The notes under the pieces are model-generated. The model was not told where the DNA came from. It worked only from the letters and a program-made list of their open reading frames with translations, and did not search any database. Made by a program: the position numbers and the translations under genes. A stretch of 50,260 nucleotides of DNA from JBAZCI01 sp041671025 (GTDB lineage: Bacteria > Patescibacteriota > Patescibacteriia > UBA10025): NCBI GenBank assembly GCA_041671025.1, contig JBAZCI010000005.1, positions 1 to 50,260 on the forward strand, given 5' to 3'. This document shows, one piece after another, positions 14,241-23,743 of the stretch. Position 1 is the first letter of the stretch; every line of letters begins with the position of its first letter.

Positions 14241-15871
14241 GGTTGCGCCAAAGTCACTTGATATACCTGCACCGAAGACGAAGAAAATACTTCGGTAAGA
14301 AAAGGCAGTATAGTGAAATCGATCATATTCCCATAGGCGCGCTCCTTTGTGCCTACATAGATGTACCCAATACGGTTGAATTCTAAAAATTCCTGCATCG
14401 TAAAGAGACTCCAGGCCCCGGTGTAAAAAGCGCTCACCTCGCGTGCTTTTCTGGGCAAATCAATCGTTTGCGGTCCGTGGCCGATGTACGCGCGGCGGAG
14501 TGTATAGGAGGGGATAAAATTCCCAAAATAGTGACTCGTTAGAACAACGCTGTGTATTGGCGTTTGCTCATGCAACCACGCAAGCGCATGCTGTTCGTCA
14601 GCGGACAATTCATACGGCAGTCCCTCCATGTGCTTGTACAAATAGATATCCTGACCCACCATTTGAATATTTGTCATGGGTAAAAAAACCGCACAGCTGA
14701 TGATTAGAATAGTCCGTAGTGCATGTCCGTAGCGTTTCGCAAAGGTTCCTTGCCAAATATGGAAAAAACCGATTGTCGCGAGAATGCCAAGCGGGATATA
14801 CAGACCCTCTATCATCCTCCGCTGGAAATCAACGGGAACATATACCAATACCGCCGACATTATGAGCCACACAATGGCAAAACGAGTGGATTCATTTTTA
14901 AACAGCCCGGGTCGCAAAGCATATATTGCGAAGATGCCTAGAGGCAAAAATGCCACAACATACATCACCGGCGAAGGCGATGGCAGTATGTTCCCCGCTG
15001 TCCACTGCGCAATGACCGCATCAAGATGTCTGATGATAAAAAGATACGCAACCGCCGGTATGAGTAAAATGCCAAACAATATATACATGCGAATCCAACT
15101 CCACAGTATTCGCCGTTCAATAATGGAGGAGACGAGTACGTACATACCGAGCACGACGACAACCGTCGGTGCATGAAATGGGTGCGCCCACACAAGTATG
15201 CACCCGGCAATACCCGCGCATGCTGCGTACGACATGCGCTGATGAGTAAACGCGAGCCGCATAAGAAAAAAAACGGTTACAAGCAATATCAATGAAAAAA
15301 TCAAATGCGGCGAATGATACAGCGTGAGAAACGGGATGCTTTCAGGGACCCAAATATCCACGGGACGATGTTCCGGCTGTGTGACAGAATAAAACAGTGG
15401 AGCAAAGAAAGCCCCCAATCCTGAAGTAAACACAATAAACAGCAGGCCGGCTTTTCGCATCCGTTTGGATGTAAAAAATGTCGCAAGAACCATGTACATG
15501 AGAACAATGAATGCTGCGGCAAGCACACTCCGTGCAATATGGAATACCGCCAACGCGGAAAGGCCCGTCCATCGCGCCGACAGGCCGAGCATCGTCCACA
15601 AAGGATTTACGTACAGTGGCCGCTGCGCCTCTGACGTGTACAGATTAATGAACGGGTTTGTATTTTCCGCAATAGCCTGTATGGTGGCAAGATACGTATT
15701 CGTATCCCCGGGCGTCAGATAATGAAGACCGGTATATGTCGCTCCTTCAGAAACATGAAATGCGCCGTACACATAAGGAATGGCGGTAATCATAATAATG
15801 ACGACAGCAACGATTGCTATGAACCGCCATTCATTTTTTTGAATAGATGAATATATTTCGCGTATGCTCAT
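14237..15871 (-). CDS. GT-C-like polytopic membrane protein, first of a tandem paralogous pair
   Basis: A 544-residue protein with about eleven spans. Blocks shared with the downstream gene are TPGDTNTYLATIQAI (Gly-Asp in the first loop), NLYTSEA, NPLWTMLGLSAR, SPHLIFSL, AHPFHAPT, TSHYFGNFIPSYTLRR, IGHGPQT and IGYIYVGTKER. The late domain pairs a V-L-T/S-S-H/W-Y-F/T-G-N-x-I-P block with GHG-x-QT, which may line an acceptor site. The start at 15871 is chosen from the ATGA overlap with the upstream gene; the frame stays open to 15901. It is predicted to be a membrane glycosyltransferase using a polyprenyl-linked donor, with its substrate unknown. Confidence 0.6.
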   Translation of the reverse strand: MSIREIYSSIQKNEWRFIAIVAVVIIMITAIPYVYGAFHVSEGATYTGLHYLTPGDTNTYLATIQAIAENTNPFINLYTSEAQRPLYVNPLWTMLGLSARWTGLSALAVFHIARSVLAAAFIVLMYMVLATFFTSKRMRKAGLLFIVFTSGLGAFFAPLFYSVTQPEHRPVDIWVPESIPFLTLYHSPHLIFSLILLVTVFFLMRLAFTHQRMSYAACAGIAGCILVWAHPFHAPTVVVVLGMYVLVSSIIERRILWSWIRMYILFGILLIPAVAYLFIIRHLDAVIAQWTAGNILPSPSPVMYVVAFLPLGIFAIYALRPGLFKNESTRFAIVWLIMSAVLVYVPVDFQRRMIEGLYIPLGILATIGFFHIWQGTFAKRYGHALRTILIISCAVFLPMTNIQMVGQDIYLYKHMEGLPYELSADEQHALAWLHEQTPIHSVVLTSHYFGNFIPSYTLRRAYIGHGPQTIDLPRKAREVSAFYTGAWSLFTMQEFLEFNRIGYIYVGTKERAYGNMIDFTILPFLTEVFSSSSVQVYQVTLAQP

Positions 15872-17376
15872 AGTGAGGTCGTAAGCGACCGCGCCGGACA
15901 ATCATACACCGTAACTTCGGAAGTCAGTACGGATGCAGTGCAGGATGACAGCTTTTCTTCATGAGGCGGTGCGAGACAATCTCTGCGGTACAGATAAAAC
16001 CAGCCGCACGGACCCTGATCATCATGTATGAAGAAAATCATACGCCCCGGATATGTATCAAAATATGATTTACGGACTGGCCATACGAGCTGTACATCCC
16101 GCTCAGGAGCATAGACCCAGAAGGAAAAATGTTGGAAGGTAACAAATACAGGAATATCTTCACCTGCCGCATGATTTTCGAGATACGCAAGTGCAGGACG
16201 CACCCACAGTGCCGAACCCACCAATGGATGTCCTCCAATGCCAATTTGTGTAAAATACCCGATTACCAAGATTGTCGCCGTGACAAAAACGGTCTGAAGT
16301 GACGTTTTTCTCCACAGTGCTATTACACTGCCCGTAATTAATAGTGCAAACAGCGGTAATAACGATGAATACAGCCGAGCGTTGTGAGATTCGCCGGGCA
16401 CAATATTGCCCGTCACTATTACGGTCAATATAACGCAGATATATACAAGATATGTGCCCCAGGGATACTCTTTAACCCGAGTAAAAGTCCACAGTACAAA
16501 CCCGATAAAGGGCATACAGATGAGTATGAGCACATTCCAAATTATTTTTGCGGCTATGGACAACGCAAATCCTTCTGAAAACATTGTCCACGCTTTTGTT
16601 ATGAAAATCCATGGAAAAGTACACGCCGCGATAAGAAGTAATGAGAACGCCCAGCTTTTTGCATGCTGTGCTCGCCCCGTTTGACGAAAATAGAGAAGCA
16701 CTCCTATGTACATGAGGGCGCCGACAATACAATAGACAATATGTGTATAAAAAAGCAGAATGACTATCAGCGCTGTACCGATATGACCCTTATTATGCTC
16801 CCCTTTTAGCATTCGCAGTAATAGATACAAAAAAAGGAGAAAAACAAAAGAAGTCATCGCAAAATAACGCGCCTGATGTTCAAAAAAAATAGCAAAATAA
16901 TTAAATGCGTGGAACGCCGACGCGCCTAGCCCAAAACGCACCCCTCCCATGAGATTTCCGATGGCAAAGAGCACAATGATCGTTCCTAACGAGATCGCCA
17001 CAAACGGCAGTCGGGTTAATGCAACATTATTTTCCCATAATGGGCGAAGTGCCGCCAACAGATATACAGGAGCCCAGCCTTTATGCCGCTCGATCTCGGA
17101 AACCAGGTAATTCGTCGACTTAAAAGCGAACTCCGGATCATCAGAAGGTGCGTAGCTGGCATTTTCATATAAGGGACGATTTTGAAAATGCCCATTCGGA
17201 TAGCCGCGCTCCTCAATCTGCAGTGCATACACAACCGTCTCAGCCTCATCTTGCCATAGCGGCGTCAATCCTACCCAAGCTAAACGCAGGCAAAAGCCGG
17301 AAAGCACAATGCATACAAAAATAAACACCCACGCATACCGTACGCTACTTCCTTGATGATAATCTGTATGTGCCAT
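15868..17376 (-). CDS. GT39/PMT-like GT-C glycosyltransferase
   Basis: A 502-residue polytopic protein. The first exposed loop holds LTPLWQDEAETVVYALQ, with the acidic Asp-Glu after span 1 that is catalytic in PMT/ArnT-type GT-C enzymes. PLYENASYAPSDDPEFAFKSTNY and HKGWAPVYLLAA follow in the same loop (first twenty of that block: PLYENASYAPSDDPEFAFKS). The C-terminal part has LVWPVRKSYFDTYPGRMIFF. All of these recur in the upstream paralogue at 17384-18952. It is predicted to transfer a sugar from polyprenyl phosphate to a protein or glycan on the outer face. The 3' end overlaps the next gene by 4 bases, and 7 bases separate it from the upstream paralogue. Confidence 0.7.
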   Translation of the reverse strand: MAHTDYHQGSSVRYAWVFIFVCIVLSGFCLRLAWVGLTPLWQDEAETVVYALQIEERGYPNGHFQNRPLYENASYAPSDDPEFAFKSTNYLVSEIERHKGWAPVYLLAALRPLWENNVALTRLPFVAISLGTIIVLFAIGNLMGGVRFGLGASAFHAFNYFAIFFEHQARYFAMTSFVFLLFLYLLLRMLKGEHNKGHIGTALIVILLFYTHIVYCIVGALMYIGVLLYFRQTGRAQHAKSWAFSLLLIAACTFPWIFITKAWTMFSEGFALSIAAKIIWNVLILICMPFIGFVLWTFTRVKEYPWGTYLVYICVILTVIVTGNIVPGESHNARLYSSLLPLFALLITGSVIALWRKTSLQTVFVTATILVIGYFTQIGIGGHPLVGSALWVRPALAYLENHAAGEDIPVFVTFQHFSFWVYAPERDVQLVWPVRKSYFDTYPGRMIFFIHDDQGPCGWFYLYRRDCLAPPHEEKLSSCTASVLTSEVTVYDCPARSLTTSL

Positions 17377-17383
17377 GGCATTC

Positions 17384-18952
17384 TTATAATGCGCGCTGAG
17401 CTACAATCTCGGGTGCAGTACAGGTGAATACATACGTGTGCGGGTAAATGCGTTCGTTACGACACGAGGATACACGGTCATAATAATTCAAACCATTTTC
17501 GCTCTGTATATGATCTAAAATTTCTTCACTATAAAAACGCTTCATGTACAAAAATTCAGCATGATAAATGAAATAGAACGTTCCAGGATAGGTATCAATG
17601 TACTCCTTTCGAAGCGGCCACACAAGATCTACATTATAGGGAGAGTACAGCTGAAACGGCATTTGCTGATCTGTAACGAGAACCAGAGTGTCCGGTTTAA
17701 CATCGTGTTGTTCTAAAAAATGTATACCTGCTACTACCCAGTCCGGCTGGTAAATACCCAAATCGCCGAGGCCAAATTGATATACCATACCAAAAACCCA
17801 AATCAGTAGTATGACGCTAGTTGTAGCTAATGCCATCGCCCTCAGTTTGTGAACACGATATACACTTGGGACGTGCACGCAAACTGCACTCAATAATAAA
17901 GCTCCCACAGGCATAAAGTCAATAAAAAGACGGAAGCTTAAAGATTCAGGCGGAATCGCAATAATTTTGACGACAAGACTAATCAAGAAGAATAACACGA
18001 GGAATGGGGTAGGATGAAAAGTGCGTAAAGAATAGCCAAAATACGAAAAAATTCGCACCCCTATCCATCCGCAGATGATGAGCAGAAAAACAAGCGCAAA
18101 TTTATATAGACGCTCTGATCCGCCCTCGTACAATCCGAAGGTGTTCCAAAATTTCACCAGCACCAGCCACGTTCCCCCGACCACGATCGGTAGCAACAGT
18201 GTTATACACATTTTTTTGCTCCGCGAGGAAGAAAACATTCTGAAAAATATATGGGCGAAAAAAAAGAACACACCCGCTACTATTCCCCCAATTGAATGGG
18301 TAAAAAAAAGTGCTGTTATGGCACATGCGCTAAACAGATAATTGCGCCAACTCGGATGACGAAGTGTTCGAAAAAAAATAAAAAGACATACAAGCGAAAA
18401 AAGGATAAGCAGTGAATAATACCGCGCCTGATATTCAAAAACAAAAGCATAATAATTAAATGCATGAAATACGACGGCGATAAGTCCCGTTCGTCTGCCG
18501 TAGAGTTCTGATCCGAACCAATACAGCACCAGTGCCGTGGCAACAAATACAATCATAAATGGCGCGCGCGCGCTAAATGTGTTAAAACCGAAAATTTTTA
18601 GAAAAGCAGCCTGATAATAATACGGCAACCAGCCTTTATTTCTCTCAAGCGTCCCGCCATAATAATTAGTCGATTCATACGCGTACTTCGGATCCTGCGA
18701 AGGTATGAAACTTGCATTTTCATATAATGGCTTGCCCTCAAATGTCCCATGCGGAAAACCGACATCCAATACCTGCAGAGCGTTAATAGTTGTTTCTGCC
18801 TCATCATTCCATAATACGACATTACTCCCCATGGCTACACGTATCGACAAGCCGCCGGCAATTGTTACGATAAGCAAAAATCCATAGAGGAGCCCAACAT
18901 TGAGACGGGATGATATGTGCTGTGTTTTGTTCTCAACCAATACTTCCGACAT
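17384..18952 (-). CDS. GT39/PMT-like GT-C glycosyltransferase, paralogue of the next gene
   Basis: A 522-residue polytopic protein paralogous to 15868-17376. Shared blocks are VVLWNDEAETTINALQ, PLYENASFIPSQDPKYAYES, TNYYGGTLERNKGWLPYYY, FHAFNYYAFVFEYQARYYS and LVWPLRKEYIDTYPGTFYF. The Asp-Glu after the first span is the expected catalytic site of PMT-type enzymes. The start is uncertain. ATG at 18952 puts span 1 at the same distance from the N-terminus as in the paralogue, so it is used here; a TTG at 18988 would add 12 residues. Neither has an SD. A gap of 44 bases from the GT2 gene is one of the larger ones in the operon. Confidence 0.7.
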   Translation of the reverse strand: MSEVLVENKTQHISSRLNVGLLYGFLLIVTIAGGLSIRVAMGSNVVLWNDEAETTINALQVLDVGFPHGTFEGKPLYENASFIPSQDPKYAYESTNYYGGTLERNKGWLPYYYQAAFLKIFGFNTFSARAPFMIVFVATALVLYWFGSELYGRRTGLIAVVFHAFNYYAFVFEYQARYYSLLILFSLVCLFIFFRTLRHPSWRNYLFSACAITALFFTHSIGGIVAGVFFFFAHIFFRMFSSSRSKKMCITLLLPIVVGGTWLVLVKFWNTFGLYEGGSERLYKFALVFLLIICGWIGVRIFSYFGYSLRTFHPTPFLVLFFLISLVVKIIAIPPESLSFRLFIDFMPVGALLLSAVCVHVPSVYRVHKLRAMALATTSVILLIWVFGMVYQFGLGDLGIYQPDWVVAGIHFLEQHDVKPDTLVLVTDQQMPFQLYSPYNVDLVWPLRKEYIDTYPGTFYFIYHAEFLYMKRFYSEEILDHIQSENGLNYYDRVSSCRNERIYPHTYVFTCTAPEIVAQRAL

Positions 18953-18996
18953 ACGGGTAAAAAAAGTAAGACATTCGTGAATGCTCAAATTTAGAC

Positions 18997-19740
18997 TCAG
19001 AGCTCAAATTGCTTGCTTGTCCGGACTTTTAATCGGTGTGCAATATAACGCAGTAACACCGCGAGAATATCGGCTCCATACTGCACCCCTTTCCAAAATC
19101 CCACCGTCGACGCGTCCTTGAAATACTTCGTGGGAATCGGAATTTCAACAATGCGAAATTTGTGTATTTTTAATTGAACGATAATTTCCGTATCAAACAC
19201 AAAGTTGTCCGAATTTTCTTCCAGGGGGAGTTTTTCCAACACATCACGGCTGTAGGCCCGAAATCCGGAGTGATACTCGCTTAAGCGCGTTCCAATAATA
19301 CTATTTGCAATAAACGTCAGCGCTTTGTTCGCAATAAATTTCCATTCGGGCATCCCACCTTTTCGCGCGTCCCCGGCATGTAGCATGCGCGATCCAAAAA
19401 CAGCGTCTGCTCGATCTTCGAGAATCGGTCGTACCATCTGCGGCACAAGCGTCGGATCATACTGGTGATCGGGGTGAATCATGATTGCAATATCGGCTCC
19501 TGACGCAAGCGCCTCACGGTAGCATGTTTTTTGATTCCCGCCGTACCCCCGGTTACGCGGATGTACAATCGTACGTAAACCAAGAGAGCGAGACACCGCG
19601 GCAGTCTGGTCTTTACTTGCGTCATCGACAAGAATAATTTCATCAACCCATTCCTTCGGGATATCGTCCACTGTCTGACGAAGTGTTTTTTCAGCATTAT
19701 ACGCCGGCAGAACCGCAATGATTTTTTTTCCGTGGATCAT
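18997..19740 (-). CDS. GT2 family glycosyltransferase (dolichyl-phosphate mannosyltransferase/DPM1-like)
   Basis: A 247-residue soluble GT-A glycosyltransferase. AVLPAYNAEKTL (about 9-20), EIILVDDASKD (34-44), NRGYGGNQKT (63-72), IMIHPDHQYDP (87-97) with the metal-binding Asp, and FGSRM are typical of the DPM1-like branch. STVGFWKGVQYGADILAVLL near the end matches that branch as well, which moves a sugar from a nucleotide donor to polyprenyl phosphate. It has no membrane span and should act on the inner face of the membrane. Here it is surrounded by GT-C genes, which use exactly such lipid-linked donors. It overlaps the upstream GT87-like gene by ATGA. Confidence 0.88.
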   Translation of the reverse strand: MIHGKKIIAVLPAYNAEKTLRQTVDDIPKEWVDEIILVDDASKDQTAAVSRSLGLRTIVHPRNRGYGGNQKTCYREALASGADIAIMIHPDHQYDPTLVPQMVRPILEDRADAVFGSRMLHAGDARKGGMPEWKFIANKALTFIANSIIGTRLSEYHSGFRAYSRDVLEKLPLEENSDNFVFDTEIIVQLKIHKFRIVEIPIPTKYFKDASTVGFWKGVQYGADILAVLLRYIAHRLKVRTSKQFEL

Positions 19741-20975
19741 ACGATGCGTTTAATGGATTCGGGGGCCAGTTGTGAAAGCGGACGTTCTACCGTACTGCCC
19801 AGCAGACGATTCAATAACAGCCCGTACAAGAGCGTCCGCGCAAGCGCCATGCCCGCATACAATGTCGATTCCCACCCGAACGCGTCATATATCAGAGGAA
19901 ATGAAAAATAATGGACAAGGTCAAGGGCGATAATCAATAGCACATCAGACCACGAGCGGGCGGCAAGCAGCGCCAATGGTACGAGCCACAGGATATATTG
20001 TGGTGAATAGAATTTTGCAAACAATAAAAAGCATAAAAGCATGATAACCATCCATCGAATCACATCAAATGGTGTGTGCAATTTTTCTCTCATCCACGAA
20101 GGATACAGAGTAATAAAAATCGGTAACGTTATTTGCAGTCCGACAAGCGCAAATGCACTGACCTGCATAAGCGGCAGTGCAATTGAATCAGAAAGAATAC
20201 GAAATATCTCAGCAAAGTACGGTACAAGCACATTTCCAAATTCAATGCCCCTGCTCGCCTGGAAGGCAAAGGGAAAGAGACTTTCTAAACCGAAAACTGC
20301 GAACAGGACAGCTAAAGGTATGACTACGGCACCCGCGCACACCAGAATAATCTTCCATGTGTGCCGCGGTCCCAGATCAACGGATCTGCGCTTCTGCCAC
20401 CACACGATATATACGGGTATAAAAATGATGCTGTACCATTTCACAAAAAACCCGGCAATTAACAGTCCGATCGCCAGCCGAAACCGTTCATGAAGCAGTG
20501 CTACGAGGCTTGCTTGAACAATAACAACCATCAATATATCAAACCGGTTAAATGCAAAGTACAGTGATGCGGGAAGGCACAGGAGAAAAAGCAGCCACGG
20601 CGACTTGCGCAGTACGTATAATAGCCATGCGGTTAATACAACAAGAAGGCATAGCAAGAATGCATTAAACGAGAGAAGTACATTATCAAAAACCACGGGC
20701 GAGTTTGTGAATACGCGAGGGAGTGAGAAATATGCAACACCGAGAAATGAATACTCCTGACGAACATCGCGATACGGAAGTGAGCGATCATGAACAAATG
20801 ATGACCGTTCAAAATAAATCCGCTGTATTTCCTGATCATCGTGTAACAAGCGGACATGCCCCGCCCGGGAGGAAAGTGCATACTCCGGCCGAGCAGTTGC
20901 GACAATCGCCCAGCCCGCCATGACAATGGCAATCGCCCCGATCGCACAGGCAATATATGTTGAACGTGATGTCAT
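19737..20975 (-). CDS. GT-C polytopic membrane protein (GT87/DUF2029-like)
   Basis: A 412-residue protein with about ten spans. The first exposed loop contains HDDQEIQRIYFERSSFVHDRSLPYRDVRQEY (key residues Asp-Asp and PYRDV). YFAFNRFDILMVVIVQASLVAL and LLIAGFFVKWYSIIFIPVY (each within the limit when split) match the N-R-x-D and late-Lys blocks of GT87/DUF2029 proteins such as PimE-like mannosyltransferases. FYSPQYILWLVPLALL near the end is another family feature. The start at 20975 is set by ATGA overlap with the STT3-like gene. It is predicted to transfer hexose from a polyprenyl-phosphate donor made by the adjacent GT2 enzyme. Confidence 0.72.
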   Translation of the reverse strand: MTSRSTYIACAIGAIAIVMAGWAIVATARPEYALSSRAGHVRLLHDDQEIQRIYFERSSFVHDRSLPYRDVRQEYSFLGVAYFSLPRVFTNSPVVFDNVLLSFNAFLLCLLVVLTAWLLYVLRKSPWLLFLLCLPASLYFAFNRFDILMVVIVQASLVALLHERFRLAIGLLIAGFFVKWYSIIFIPVYIVWWQKRRSVDLGPRHTWKIILVCAGAVVIPLAVLFAVFGLESLFPFAFQASRGIEFGNVLVPYFAEIFRILSDSIALPLMQVSAFALVGLQITLPIFITLYPSWMREKLHTPFDVIRWMVIMLLCFLLFAKFYSPQYILWLVPLALLAARSWSDVLLIIALDLVHYFSFPLIYDAFGWESTLYAGMALARTLLYGLLLNRLLGSTVERPLSQLAPESIKRIV

Positions 20976-22570
20976 AGGGGGAGAAGCTGATATATCCATG
21001 CTTCAGAATCCTCATGCACAAGCTCTGCCCGGTTGTCCGAGACAATTAAATTGCGCATAGCGGTGTGCTTCTTTTCTACAAATACATATGAGGCATGGAA
21101 CGAATCCCTCAGCACACGACCCACATCGGGAACAAATACTCCCGTGGTAATATTGACCATGGTTTGATACATGTCCTTGTCATATGCATACATGAACGTA
21201 GGATCAAGACCGATGATGTAGTAATTGTGAGAATTATTATAAAACAAGCTTGGAAACTCATCCCAGCTGGAATGAAACACCACTGAACCCGCAGGCGTGC
21301 TGTGCTTCAGCCAATCGCTTGATTGCGAAAAGTGTGTAAGTGATGACCCGCGGGAAAGATCACCCTTGATTACCTGCATGTCACGCACGGCAATCGTCGG
21401 TAGTGTCACCAAAAAGTAGACCGCCAAAATGCTTCCTATGACTAAATGACGCATATACCAACGTCCGACATCCCGTAAAAAGTGCCTGAAGTCCATCCTC
21501 TGGAGTGCGGCATTAATAGCAACAGCGCCAAACAGCATTCCAAACGGCACATAGTACTCGATATACCGCTTTGATTTAAGCGTGAGCACAAAGAAAAAAA
21601 CCATCATAATGGCGAGCACGAATCCTTCCCGACGCTGGTGCCTGAGGAAAATTCCAAAAAGAACGGCTGCCATGACAATGATAATACTTAAAAAGATCGT
21701 GTTAGACACCAGCTCAATAAAGACATACGGGTACCATTCATTCCCCACCCCGATCACGTCGCGATAATTGATGATGCCGATTTGAACAAGCTGATGCCAG
21801 TAAAATTGCAGATTGCTCGGAAAATAGGGATTGATGACAACACCTAACATCGTGCCTGTAAAAACAGAAAAAAATATCTGCACATGCTGATTATGAATTA
21901 CGTTTCGCATGTGCCGACGAAATCCCTGACGCATAAGATGAGGAATATGGTGTCGTCGGTCCATAATCCATCCAATCACCGTCCATGCTCCGGTCATAAC
22001 GAGAAGCAGGAGAAATCCGCCATATGACCATACATAAATAAATGACAGGATAAAAAGACCTATCTTCTTCTTTTTGACCAGCAACAGCAACCCCAGAATG
22101 AGGAAGAGAAGCGAAACGCTCGGGGCTTTCGCTAAACTCATACGAAAGCTAAATGGCGCCACAACAAGGAGGAGCAGGGCATACACGGCGGCATATCGTA
22201 CTTTCAGCGCCACCAACAGCAGATATGACCCGACAATGACTGCAGTCGCAAGAAGCACCGTGGCGATCTTCATGCCGATAAGCGGATCAAAAAAATGAAC
22301 AAAGGGTATAAGCGCGACATGGTATAAAAAATGCTGGTCAGTAAAATGCTCGGAGATCACGGTAAACTGCATCCACGGAAACGTCGTGATGATTCCCTGC
22401 TCCTGGATCAGGAGCGCCATCTTCGTATGATAAAACGAATCCGGATCGGCAAACGTCGGATCGGACTGAAGCCACAAAAAAAAGCCGAATGCAATGCACG
22501 CGACAATAATGCCAAGTACGGCAACGCGGTGATCATGCGTCCGTCGAAAAATTTTACGTATAAATATCAT
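20972..22570 (-). CDS. STT3/AglB-like oligosaccharyltransferase-type membrane protein
   Basis: A 532-residue protein with about twelve spans and a soluble C-terminal domain. DPDSFYHTKMALLIQEQG (Asp42, Asp44, His48) sits in the first exposed loop, as the D-x-D motif does in STT3/AglB/PglB. LKSKRYIEYYVPFGMLFGAVA resembles the late R-x-x-x-Y region, and SSWDEFPSLFYNNSHNYYI with GLDPTFMYAYDKDMYQ occupies the place of the WWD-containing domain. The exact WWDYG signature is absent, so substrate and activity may differ. The start at 22570 is chosen because the first span follows at once; the open frame continues to 22675 into the upstream gene. It is the second gene of the glycosyltransferase operon, overlapping the GT87-like gene by ATGA. 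Confidence 0.62.
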   Translation of the reverse strand: MIFIRKIFRRTHDHRVAVLGIIVACIAFGFFLWLQSDPTFADPDSFYHTKMALLIQEQGIITTFPWMQFTVISEHFTDQHFLYHVALIPFVHFFDPLIGMKIATVLLATAVIVGSYLLLVALKVRYAAVYALLLLVVAPFSFRMSLAKAPSVSLLFLILGLLLLVKKKKIGLFILSFIYVWSYGGFLLLLVMTGAWTVIGWIMDRRHHIPHLMRQGFRRHMRNVIHNQHVQIFFSVFTGTMLGVVINPYFPSNLQFYWHQLVQIGIINYRDVIGVGNEWYPYVFIELVSNTIFLSIIIVMAAVLFGIFLRHQRREGFVLAIMMVFFFVLTLKSKRYIEYYVPFGMLFGAVAINAALQRMDFRHFLRDVGRWYMRHLVIGSILAVYFLVTLPTIAVRDMQVIKGDLSRGSSLTHFSQSSDWLKHSTPAGSVVFHSSWDEFPSLFYNNSHNYYIIGLDPTFMYAYDKDMYQTMVNITTGVFVPDVGRVLRDSFHASYVFVEKKHTAMRNLIVSDNRAELVHEDSEAWIYQLLPL

Positions 22571-22623
22571 TTCAGCTTTTTCTTCAATCCCCCAAAACAG
22601 AAATGTGCCATATGCGGAAAGTC

Positions 22624-23709
22624 CTAACGAGACTTCGTGCCGACAGCTAATGCCTTCTTGAAATAATGCACCCAAGGAATGGGCGACGGGTCAATGCGAT
22701 ACAGAAGCGCGAGATAATAATTGACGTAGCTGCCGAATACCAATGCGTGGCACGCTTCTACTACCCGGTCTGCGCGCGGTATGGGAATAGTAATAGTCGG
22801 TATGTGGTTTTTCACGACAACACTCTGCGTGATAGCACATCGGAGAATATTCCTCTTATCAAAGTTTTTTGAGGTGACAAAGAGAAATGTAAGTGCGCGG
22901 GTATTTAGTTTAGGGAATCGCAGCCCTTCCAATAAATGGTGATTGAGCTCAGGAATAGGAAAATACATGGCAAATGTTTTGCTGTTTTCATTGAGTTGAT
23001 TGGCAAATACATGCATATTGCCGATCAGATGCTCTGAAGAAACAAGAACTGGTATTTTCCCATGGAGTTGTTGCGCTGTTTTTTTGGCAATATTGCTGTT
23101 AAACGCGAGTTTGAGGCCATACCTTTTTTGCGCGCGTTGTACTTCACGAATCATGCGTTGAACTGTTTGCGCGCGTACGGAAAGAAGTCCGGCATTTTTT
23201 AATAACATCATCATTCCTATGATCGAATACCCGAGCGCCATCCGGGGTTGATCACATGGATTATGTTTTGGATTAAAAATATAGGCAGGTAATCTGTATT
23301 GATGCGCCCGCTTGGCCATTGTCCCGCCTGCACAAATAATAAGTATTTTTGCGTGTTTTCGCCGAGCCTCCGGGAGTGCAGCAACAGGTTCTTCTGTTGT
23401 ACCTGAGTAGCTCGAAATAATGCAGAGGGTATCTGTACTGACGTATGCCGGCCAATGATAGTCATTAATCACCGCGACAGGGACACGTAATACGTCCCGG
23501 AAAACGGTCTGAATAACATGCCCGGCGAGTGCCGACCCGCCCATGCCGCATATCACAACGCTTTTTACCTTGCTGTATGATTTCGGGATGCGAACTGCCG
23601 ATGCTTCCTCATATGCCTGCTGAAACTGCTGTCCGAGTGCTTGGATAGACTCGAACATCCTGTCTCGATCATACCGTTCCCACGTTTTCTCCGTGTCTAA
23701 AACATGCAT
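22624..23709 (-). CDS. Bifunctional phosphoglucose/phosphomannose isomerase (SIS domain)
   Basis: A 361-residue two-lobed SIS-fold isomerase, matching the archaeal/Candidate Phyla Radiation type PGI/PMI. ICGMGGSALAG (about 53-63) and SSYSGTTEEP (about 98-107) bind the sugar phosphate. PCDQPRMALGYS, SSEHLIGN, NQLNENSK and PELNHHLLEG (the E-x-N-H catalytic block) follow, and a C-terminal DPSPIPWVHYFKK closes the active site. It should interconvert fructose-6-phosphate with glucose-6-phosphate and mannose-6-phosphate, linking glycolysis with mannose donors. It is the first gene of the leftward operon, with its own promoter at 23744-23772 and a 53-base gap to the STT3-like gene, so it probably supplies precursors for the glycosyltransferases behind it. 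Confidence 0.88.
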   Translation of the reverse strand: MHVLDTEKTWERYDRDRMFESIQALGQQFQQAYEEASAVRIPKSYSKVKSVVICGMGGSALAGHVIQTVFRDVLRVPVAVINDYHWPAYVSTDTLCIISSYSGTTEEPVAALPEARRKHAKILIICAGGTMAKRAHQYRLPAYIFNPKHNPCDQPRMALGYSIIGMMMLLKNAGLLSVRAQTVQRMIREVQRAQKRYGLKLAFNSNIAKKTAQQLHGKIPVLVSSEHLIGNMHVFANQLNENSKTFAMYFPIPELNHHLLEGLRFPKLNTRALTFLFVTSKNFDKRNILRCAITQSVVVKNHIPTITIPIPRADRVVEACHALVFGSYVNYYLALLYRIDPSPIPWVHYFKKALAVGTKSR

Positions 23710-23743
23710 ATCAATTCAAAAAATAATCAGATGTACTGCGGTA

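Noticed and set aside
12690..18952. Reading the tandem GT-C paralogues as fragments of one broken gene
   Set aside because: Each has its own complete first-loop acid block, full set of spans and C-terminal part, with clean ATGA or short-gap junctions. They are separate intact genes.
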